The notes under the pieces: model-generated
The model's input: the letters and a program-made list of their open reading frames with translations, nothing else
What the model was told of the DNA's origin: nothing
The model's database searches: none
Shown here: one piece after another, positions 6,802 through 11,629 of the stretch
Position numbering within the stretch: position 1 is the first letter of the stretch
Layout: every line of letters begins with the position of its first letter
Assembly (NCBI GenBank): GCA_964598395.1
Contig: CAZRBW010000075.1
Coordinates: forward strand, 1-11,629
Reading direction: 5' to 3'
Source: CAXBDP01 sp964598395
GTDB taxonomy: Bacteria; Bacteroidota; Bacteroidia; Cytophagales; Cyclobacteriaceae
DNA: 11,629 nucleotides
Program-made: the position numbers and the translations under genes

Positions 6802-7950
6802 TTAACGACCTTGTTCGCTAACCCAGTTTTTCTTAAAGTCTTCAATTTCCTGATCACTGAAACCATAAATACTCTTTAATTGATCAATCACTTGAAGCAA
6901 TTTAGGGAGCTCATTAGCAGGATCTATTGCAAACTTGTAGGAAGTAGGTGTACCATTATGTGGAGCGTTCATTAGAACCAACATGGCATCAATCTGAGCG
7001 TCTGTAATGCGCTTGTTATCCTGTGGAATCGTACGCCATCCATGCAAAAAGCCAACCCCTTCACTGTAAGAATGCAGTGCTGAACCTACATCTGAAGGGG
7101 ATGGATTGGTAGCACTAAGCTTACTAATAGTTGAGAAGCAATAATTGATTATGGTCGCTGCATTGATTTTTTCCCAAAGCAATTGCACATCCTCCAAAGC
7201 CGCTTCTTTTTCAGTTTGGTAATTTGAACCTGCCTTGGTCGCTGCCTGAAGTTTCAGAAAAGCTGACTTGATCTGTGAGTAAAGTCCTGTGCCGTCATTT
7301 TTATCGCGGCGTGCTCCATAATTCGCCAAAAACCGATCCCTTTGTGAAGCAGCCACATTACCAGATCCAGAATTGGCAAAAGCAGGTGTAGCGCCAAACA
7401 CTGCCAAGGCGCGATCTACATCCGCTATACTCATTTGAGAAGAAAATAAAGAGGTAGCATGATTATACAAAGCTGCTCCATACAGACCCTTTTCGACAAG
7501 CTGCTCCAACTCAAGGCCGTTTTCATCGAAGAGGTAACCACCCAATGTGCCACCTTGACCCTGAGGAATACCTGGGGTATAAACGCTACCACCACTAGCC
7601 TTCGCCAATTCGTCTAACCAACCACCCGCACCTTTGATACGGTCTGCATAGTAATCAGTAGATATTGAAGCCAGATTAGGGTTACCTCCATTATATAAGC
7701 CTTCTAGTGTAGAACGGGATACTGACTGACCTTGACGTCCTTTTACCATCTCAGTGGTAAGCGCTGACAACTGAGCCATCACGGCACTTTCTGTGGTGGT
7801 CGAAGCTACGAAGGATGTACCATCATAAGAAGTCGGTACATCTAGAGCCGGGGTTGTACCATCATCATCATTGTTACAGGCAAATAAAATCAGGCCTAAC
7901 ATGAAAAATGCTGAAAATTTAATTGATTGAGTAAAAAAGGTAAACTTCAT
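6802..7950 (-). CDS. DUF4856-family lipoprotein
   Basis: A 382-residue lipoprotein, first gene of the operon. The signal peptide (1-24) has a hydrophobic core FSAFFMLGLILFA and lipidated Cys25, followed by NNDDDG, an acidic run that in Bacteroidota often directs lipoproteins to the cell surface. The body fits DUF4856, a family found next to imelysin-like proteins; segments I associate with it are YYADRIKGAGGWLDELAKA (about 100-118), LYGAALYNHATS (about 156-167) and ALHSYSEGVGFLHGWR (about 288-303). Its biochemical function is not known; with its neighbours it probably binds iron or an iron chelate, or helps the receptor. The ATG at 7950 is a clear start, with a 5' leader of about 58 bases after the predicted transcription start. 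Confidence 0.85.
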   Translation of the reverse strand: MKFTFFTQSIKFSAFFMLGLILFACNNDDDGTTPALDVPTSYDGTSFVASTTTESAVMAQLSALTTEMVKGRQGQSVSRSTLEGLYNGGNPNLASISTDYYADRIKGAGGWLDELAKASGGSVYTPGIPQGQGGTLGGYLFDENGLELEQLVEKGLYGAALYNHATSLFSSQMSIADVDRALAVFGATPAFANSGSGNVAASQRDRFLANYGARRDKNDGTGLYSQIKSAFLKLQAATKAGSNYQTEKEAALEDVQLLWEKINAATIINYCFSTISKLSATNPSPSDVGSALHSYSEGVGFLHGWRTIPQDNKRITDAQIDAMLVLMNAPHNGTPTSYKFAIDPANELPKLLQVIDQLKSIYGFSDQEIEDFKKNWVSEQGR

Positions 7951-8014
7951 TATTTAAAGTGAGTTTGATAATTAAAAATTTTCTTAAAAACCATTGTTGA
8001 TGTGGTTTCGTGTG

Positions 8015-8022
8015 CAAATATA
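8015..8022 (-). promoter_or_regulatory. Promoter -7 box of the DUF4856-imelysin-HTTM-TonB operon
   Basis: On the minus strand this reads TATATTTG, a perfect TAnnTTTG. Transcription would start near 8008, about 58 bases before the DUF4856 ATG. The -33 region falls within the near-palindrome at 8038-8054, so a protein bound there would block RNA polymerase. Confidence 0.6.
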
Positions 8023-8037
8023 AAAGCTTAATATTTA

Positions 8038-8054
8038 TTTAGACTAATTCTAAA
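8038..8054. promoter_or_regulatory. Candidate operator, 17-bp near-palindrome over the operon -33 region
   Basis: TTTAGACTAATTCTAAA has perfect 6-bp arms TTTAGA/TCTAAA around CTAAT and ends 15 bases before the -7 box. The half-site TTAG...CTAA resembles targets of DtxR/IdeR/MntR-type metal-dependent repressors in other bacteria, which would suit an iron operon. The regulator itself is not in the window. The palindrome is seen directly; the regulator family is inference. Confidence 0.5.
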
Positions 8055-8450
8055 GAGTAATTTTTTACAGTCAGAAATACTTGAACAATTAGATTAACAG
8101 AAGGAAAGTTGGAAGATTAAATAATTTTGAGATTAATAATTGCTTGAGCCAAAAAGAGAATTTTATTCTTTTGAGATATGAACAATAAATAAAATAGAAG
8201 AAACTTTAAACGGATGAAAAATAGCAGACTTTGTTTACCATTTATTTGCGGTTTCAATATTTGATTTAATGATCAAAGTATCGGCAAAATGGAAGAAAAC
8301 CTTAGTCAGGATATTTCAGATTATTGAGGATGTAGTTGGAATTTAATTATGAATTATGGTCAAATTAAAAATCACCATGATTTAAAAATACAAATACTAT
8401 TTATATATCAAATTAGTATAAACTTTTAATAGATACTAAATGACAACAAA

Positions 8451-8684
8451 ATGAAAACACTTTCGCTGAAACTTGACGAGCTTGTTTATAAAGAAACTGA
8501 AGAACTTTTAGAGAAAATCAAAAAGCCACGAAATAGATATATCAATGAGGCTTTAAGTTATTATAACCGTATTCAGAAAAGAAAATTAATAGCTAGTCAA
8601 TTAGTTGTTGAACCGAAGCTTGTAAGCGATGACTCGATGCAAATTCTATCTGAATTTGAAAATCTAGAAGATTATGACAGCTAA
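8451..8684 (+). CDS. Ribbon-helix-helix antitoxin of a MazEF-type pair
   Basis: A 77-residue protein. The first 45 residues (KTLSLKLDELVYKETEELL, then NRYINEALSYYNRIQKRK) fit a ribbon-helix-helix DNA-binding domain. The acidic tail (DDSMQILSEFENLEDYDS) fits a toxin-binding segment. Its 3' end overlaps the start of a mazF-type gene by 11 bp (ATG at 8674), the standard antitoxin-first layout. It appears intact although the toxin gene is broken, so it may persist as a repressor or simply as a relic. The ATG at 8451 is the natural start; nothing upstream in frame extends it. Confidence 0.75.
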   Translation: MKTLSLKLDELVYKETEELLEKIKKPRNRYINEALSYYNRIQKRKLIASQLVVEPKLVSDDSMQILSEFENLEDYDS

Positions 8685-9018
8685 ACAGTATGAAATCTGG
8701 CTTGCGAACCTTGATCCCAGATTTGGAACAGAAGCTGGCAAAAGCCAACCAGTGCTTGTAGTTCAAACTGATATTTTAAATTAAGTACATCCCTCCACCT
8801 TAATTTGTCCAATTACCACGAATGTGCGAATAGAAAGTCAGATATTAAGAGTTAATATCAAAAAAGGAGTTGCATTGGTCAAAGAGGATTGTGATATTAT
8901 GATAGACCAACTTAGGGCTATTGATAATAGAAGGTTGGTTAAAAAAATTGGCAAAGTCCCAGTTAACATATCTGAAAAGGTCAAGGCGAATCTGAAAATA
9001 GTTCTTGACCTAGACTAA
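8674..9018 (+). pseudogene. MazF/PemK-type toxin gene interrupted by one in-frame stop
   Basis: The frame opened by the ATG at 8674 reads EIWLANLDPRFGTEAGKSQP then VLVVQTDILN, the N-terminus of a MazF-type mRNA interferase, and hits TAA at 8782-8784 (codon 37). In the same frame it continues HPSTLICPITTNV-like (here VHPSTLICPITTNV), a central DIMIDQLRAIDNRRLVKKIG, and ends normally at 9016-9018. The total of 114 codons is a normal MazF length, so one substitution (for example AAA or AAG to TAA) explains the damage. Gln25 also sits where the catalytic Arg of E. coli MazF (its GHRP motif) aligns, though the alignment is by eye. Conserved ITTN Thr remains. Either a silenced toxin, a sequencing error, or, less likely, a recoded stop. 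Confidence 0.8.
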
Positions 9019-9120
9019 AAAGACTCAAAGATCTTTCGATAGGTATAAATAACTGTTTATCAATATTTTAAAAATTTATAAAGAATCTACATAGCCTCTT
9101 AAAACTATCCTAAAATCAAA

Positions 9121-9138
9121 ATTCAATGTATATTGAAT
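9121..9138. repeat. Short palindrome upstream of the DUF6265 lipoprotein
   Basis: ATTCAATGTATATTGAAT has perfect 7-bp arms around GTAT and ends 19 bases before the ATG at 9158. It could be an operator or an RNA hairpin in the leader. AT-rich DNA makes chance palindromes fairly likely. Confidence 0.35.
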
Positions 9139-9157
9139 CAATTTTAAGAATACCCCC

Positions 9158-9667
9158 ATGAAAAAGCTGCTTCCAATTTTCAACCTTTTATTGCTCAGCC
9201 TTATCCTCTCATGCAGTCCGGCAACGGAGAAAGAAGCGGAAGTAGAAGCTGAAAATCTACTGGATCAAGAATTAACCAATTGGCTGGTTGGCAATTGGGA
9301 ATATACCCAAAGTGAAATACCGACCTTCGAAACTTGGTGGAAAGAAAATGACTCAACTCTGAGTGGTTATAGCTTTGCAGTAAGAAATGGAGATACCATC
9401 GTAACCGAACGACTGCTTTGGCAAATAAGAGATGGAGAATCGTATTACATCCCAACTGTAGACGGCCAAAACGATAACGAAGCAGTCGTATTTAAACTTA
9501 GCTCCAAATTGGCTAACCAATGGATTTTCGAAAATCCAACTCATGATTTCCCTCAGAAAATCACCTACACCAAAATAGATGAAAATCAGCTAACCGCTGA
9601 GATCTCCGCCAAAACAGACTCCAGCGAAAGGAAGATTGCTTTTCCTATGAGACGAGTGGTTAAATAA
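9158..9667 (+). CDS. DUF6265-family lipoprotein
   Basis: A 169-residue lipoprotein: a signal peptide with hydrophobic core LLLLSLIL and lipobox LSC (Cys19), then a small beta-rich domain. GNWEYT (45-50) near the start and FENPTHDFPQ (124-133) are the features by which I place it in DUF6265, a lipocalin-like family of unknown role. It probably sits in the periplasm or in an outer membrane leaflet. The acidic stretch after the Cys is EKEAEVEAEN. It stands alone: 139 bp after the broken mazF gene and 97 bp before the S10 peptidase gene, each gap large enough for separate promoters. Confidence 0.75.
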   Translation: MKKLLPIFNLLLLSLILSCSPATEKEAEVEAENLLDQELTNWLVGNWEYTQSEIPTFETWWKENDSTLSGYSFAVRNGDTIVTERLLWQIRDGESYYIPTVDGQNDNEAVVFKLSSKLANQWIFENPTHDFPQKITYTKIDENQLTAEISAKTDSSERKIAFPMRRVVK

Positions 9668-9714
9668 CAGCAAATTCATATTGAGTACCTTTTCCCTCCC
9701 GCTATCATTTTTCG

Positions 9715-9746
9715 TTGTTTTTTATCGCTGAATCAATTTACCTTAG
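9715..9746 (+). promoter_or_regulatory. Candidate promoter of the S10 peptidase gene
   Basis: TACCTTAG at 9739-9746 matches TAnnTTTG at seven of eight positions, with a TTG at 9715-9717 upstream (21-base gap). Transcription would start near 9752, a dozen bases before the ATG. Pattern only. Confidence 0.35.
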
Positions 9747-9760
9747 GAAAAAAATTGATT
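9731..9760 (+). promoter_or_regulatory. Inverted repeat spanning the S10 promoter and leader
   Basis: AATCAATTT (9731-9739) and AAATTGATT (9752-9760) are perfect 9-bp arms with a 12-base spacer. The left arm overlaps the -7 box and the right arm ends 4 bases before the ATG at 9765. It could bind a repressor. The arms flank the predicted start of transcription, so an RNA hairpin is less likely if that start is right. Confidence 0.4.
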
Positions 9761-9764
9761 TACC

Positions 9765-11237
9765 ATGAAATATAACATCCTCTTTCTAGCATTAGTCTTG
9801 ATTCCCAATCTGCTTTTCGCACAGGAAAAAACGGCTGAACCAAAATCATTTATCACCCAGCATGAGAATACCTTCAATGGCCAAAGGATAAAATACCAGG
9901 CTATTGCTAAGGAGACTTTTCTAAGAAATGATGCGGGCAAAGAAGTAGCTGCATTTTGGTCTATCAGTTATATCAAAGATGATGTTGCAGATAAAAAGAA
10001 TCGACCTGTCACTTTCGTGTTCAATGGTGGGCCGGGTTCTGCTTCTATTTGGCTGCATATGGGCTTTTTTGGTCCGCAGGTGGTGAAAGTAGAAGGTGAC
10101 TATATGCAAGGCAAAAGCCTAAATCAGCCACCTGTGGTTAAGAATGAGGATTTCTTGTTGGACATCACCGATATTGTTTTTGTGGATCCTATTGGCACTG
10201 GTTTCAGCAGAGTAATTGGCGAAGGCAAGGAAGAAGATTACTGGGGATTAAATGAAGATGCCGCTTCCGTAGCCGAATTTATCCGCACCTGGGTGGCCGA
10301 CAACAACCGTTGGATGTCGCCGAAATATATGGCCGGTGAGAGCTTTGGAACTACCCGAGCTGCAGCAGTCACCAAAGTACTCCAAGGAGGAGGCCGTGCT
10401 ATGGGAATGAACGGCATTATCCTCATTTCACAAGCATTGGATTATGCCGGCTCTACCTCAGCGCCAGATAATATCACTTCCTATTTCACTTATCTGCCAA
10501 GTATGGCCACCACAGCTTGGTTTCACAAAAAAGCCGGACAAGGCAAAACAATTGAAGCCTTTGCCCAAGAAGCTCGTGAGTTTGCCTACAACGAATACTT
10601 GCCTGCTCTCTACAAAGGAGACTTTTTGAGTGCCGCGGAAAAATCAGCCTTAGCCAATCGCTTAAGCTATTTTACTGGTTTGGATGCCGATTACATCCTA
10701 CGCTCTAATAATCGCGTGCAGATGAATAGATTCAAAAAAGAGTTACTAAAAGATGAAGGCAGAGCCATTGGAACACTCGATGGAAGATACTCCGGAGAAG
10801 AAGCAGACCAAGTTGCAGACAGACCCACTCTTGGCGATGCATCTAGCTATTTGACTACTCCAGGCTATACAGCGGCTTTTAATGATTATCTAGCCAATGT
10901 GCTACAAGTGAAAATGGAGAATCCATACCTTACCAGCAACCGCAGAATTGGCGGGAGGTGGAAATGGTACTATGGTGGCGAACCAAAATACGTAAACACC
11001 AGTCGCGATTTGGGTGAATCGATGCGTACAAATCCAGAATTGAAAGTATTGGTTGCATCTGGCTATTACGATTTGATCACGCCCTTCCTCGACGCAGAAT
11101 ACACCTTCTCCAGAAATGGAATGGTGCTGGACAGGGTGAAATTCACCTATTACGAAGGCGGCCACATGATGTATAACAACGAACCCGATTTCAAGCAATT
11201 AGCTAAAGATATTAGAGCATTTATTTTGGAGAGGTAG
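9765..11237 (+). CDS. Secreted serine carboxypeptidase-like protein (peptidase family S10)
   Basis: A 490-residue exported hydrolase of the alpha/beta-hydrolase fold; S10 enzymes remove C-terminal residues from peptides. The signal peptide runs to about residue 19 (ILFLALVLIPNLLFA, cut before QEK). NGGPGS (87-92) forms the oxyanion region, GESFG holds nucleophile Ser193, Asp436 lies in SGYYDLITP, and His467 in YYEGGHMMY, so the catalytic triad is complete. Length is normal for the family's bacterial members. It is probably periplasmic or secreted and involved in peptide scavenging. It is not visibly in an operon: 97 bp follow the DUF6265 gene and repeat DNA follows its stop. The start is fixed by the signal peptide. 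Substrate preference cannot be read. Confidence 0.9.
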   Translation: MKYNILFLALVLIPNLLFAQEKTAEPKSFITQHENTFNGQRIKYQAIAKETFLRNDAGKEVAAFWSISYIKDDVADKKNRPVTFVFNGGPGSASIWLHMGFFGPQVVKVEGDYMQGKSLNQPPVVKNEDFLLDITDIVFVDPIGTGFSRVIGEGKEEDYWGLNEDAASVAEFIRTWVADNNRWMSPKYMAGESFGTTRAAAVTKVLQGGGRAMGMNGIILISQALDYAGSTSAPDNITSYFTYLPSMATTAWFHKKAGQGKTIEAFAQEAREFAYNEYLPALYKGDFLSAAEKSALANRLSYFTGLDADYILRSNNRVQMNRFKKELLKDEGRAIGTLDGRYSGEEADQVADRPTLGDASSYLTTPGYTAAFNDYLANVLQVKMENPYLTSNRRIGGRWKWYYGGEPKYVNTSRDLGESMRTNPELKVLVASGYYDLITPFLDAEYTFSRNGMVLDRVKFTYYEGGHMMYNNEPDFKQLAKDIRAFILER

Positions 11238-11332
11238 TTTTAGTCACTGTATTCAGGATCATATTTAGGGGTTATTGATTGTAAAAATTAGATCAAATAG
11301 TTGGTAGCAATGATTGGATAACATCGACCGTT

Positions 11333-11360
11333 GTAGAGACGCGATTAATCGCGTCTCTAC
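11333..11360. repeat. 28-bp perfect palindrome, GTAGAGACG-type repeat, copy 1
   Basis: Arms GTAGAGACGCGATT and AATCGCGTCTCTAC are fully complementary over 14 bp with no spacer. Outer nine bases are identical to copy 2 at 11522-11549, while the inner bases differ but still pair, which suggests selection for the hairpin rather than for sequence. Such GTAGAGACG hairpins occur in several bacterial phyla as far as I recall. Confidence 0.8.
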
Positions 11361-11521
11361 GGAACTGCTATCGGCAACCAAACCCACCTGTTTGCCATTT
11401 GCAATGTCCAACTCACAAATAAATAGGACTTGCAATCCGACAATAACAATCCAATCCCAAAACTAACCTTGATGACTCGGCTGGCGTTATTCATTAGGTT
11501 GACAATCCAAACAGCAGTCTT

Positions 11522-11549
11522 GTAGAGACGTTGCATCCAACGTCTCTAC
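11522..11549. repeat. 28-bp hairpin, GTAGAGACG-type repeat, copy 2
   Basis: Arms GTAGAGACGTTG and CAACGTCTCTAC (12 bp) flank a CATC loop. It has the same length and outer sequence as copy 1, 189 bases away start to start, with compensatory differences in the inner stem. Confidence 0.8.
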
Positions 11550-11629
11550 GTACTGAAAACCAACAATTTGGACAGATTCAAAAACAAATATCGAATACAA
11601 TCAGCCCGCGCCCAATGGTGGGATTATGG

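Larger units (their letters stand above)
7951..8450. other. Gene-free divergent regulatory region
   Basis: About 500 bp of very AT-rich DNA between the minus-strand uptake operon and the plus-strand antitoxin gene. The left end holds the operon promoter and operator (8015-8054). From 8055 to 8450 no gene was recognised; a 25-codon reading frame at 8269-8346 has no family resemblance or convincing start. An imperfect inverted repeat (AAAAGAGAA and TTCTTTT, about 8154-8175) is seen. The final 50 bases should hold the promoter of the 8451 gene, but no clean TAnnTTTG is visible. Confidence 0.5.
11238..11629. other. Gene-free tail with hairpin repeats
   Basis: Apart from the two GTAGAGACG hairpins and a GGACTTGCAATCC motif (11426-11438, stem GGA-TT/AATCC-like with a mismatch), nothing recognisable was seen. 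A minus-strand open frame across about 11380-11520 shows no family features. The last bases (GCCCGCGCCCAATGGTGGG) may be the edge of another GC-rich hairpin repeat cut by the window end. Confidence 0.4.

Noticed and set aside
8269..8346. 25-codon reading frame between the operon and the MazEF-like pair
   Set aside because: Very short, no family resemblance, no good start context, in AT-rich DNA.
8824..9018. Separate small gene beginning with GTG
   Set aside because: It is the C-terminal part of the mazF frame beyond the nonsense codon, in the same frame, not an independent gene.
10238..11198. Minus-strand open frames opposite the S10 peptidase gene
   Set aside because: The plus strand has a complete S10 protein with triad; the antisense frames show no family features.
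11333..11549. CRISPR array
   Set aside because: Only two units, each a self-complementary hairpin with differing inner sequence, and no regular spacers or cas genes.

Overview
The window looks like chromosomal DNA of a Bacteroidota bacterium, probably of the Cytophagales/Flammeovirga-like group; the lower rank is a guess. Supporting signs are AT-rich intergenic regions, few Shine-Dalgarno sequences, promoter-like TAnnTTTG boxes, Bacteroidota-style lipoproteins (Cys followed by acidic residues), a TonB-dependent receptor with an N-terminal carboxypeptidase-regulatory-like domain, and small toxin-antitoxin (TA) genes typical of the phylum.

Left part (1-1720): an apparently intact ParD/ParE-type TA pair (171-690), an orphan antitoxin-like gene with no toxin after it (946-1185), and about 500 bp of gene-free DNA packed with short hairpins and diverged direct and inverted repeats, probably the remains of a REP-like or IS-derived repeat element.

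Centre (1721-8054, minus strand): a four-gene operon read from right to left: DUF4856 lipoprotein, imelysin-like (M75) lipoprotein, HTTM membrane protein related to vitamin K-dependent gamma-carboxylase, and a FecA-like TonB-dependent receptor. The last two genes overlap. A promoter with a perfect TAnnTTTG box precedes DUF4856, and a 17-bp near-palindrome (TTTAGACTAATTCTAAA) covers its -33 region, which suggests a metal-responsive repressor. A perfect 14-bp hairpin followed by a T-run lies between DUF4856 and imelysin, so transcription is probably attenuated inside the operon. The combination points to uptake of iron or an iron chelate: surface lipoproteins collect the substrate, the receptor imports it across the outer membrane, and HTTM has an unknown enzymatic role.

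Right part (8055-11629, plus strand): a ribbon-helix-helix antitoxin followed by a mazF-type toxin gene broken by one in-frame TAA; a DUF6265 lipoprotein; a secreted serine carboxypeptidase-like protein (peptidase S10) with a complete catalytic triad; and a gene-free end with two long hairpin repeats sharing GTAGAGACG/CGTCTCTAC ends.

The best candidate for an under-described system is the DUF4856-imelysin-HTTM-TonB receptor operon with its operator and internal terminator. The nonsense-silenced mazF and the repeat remains are the other notable points. No tRNA, rRNA, CRISPR array or intact transposase gene was seen.
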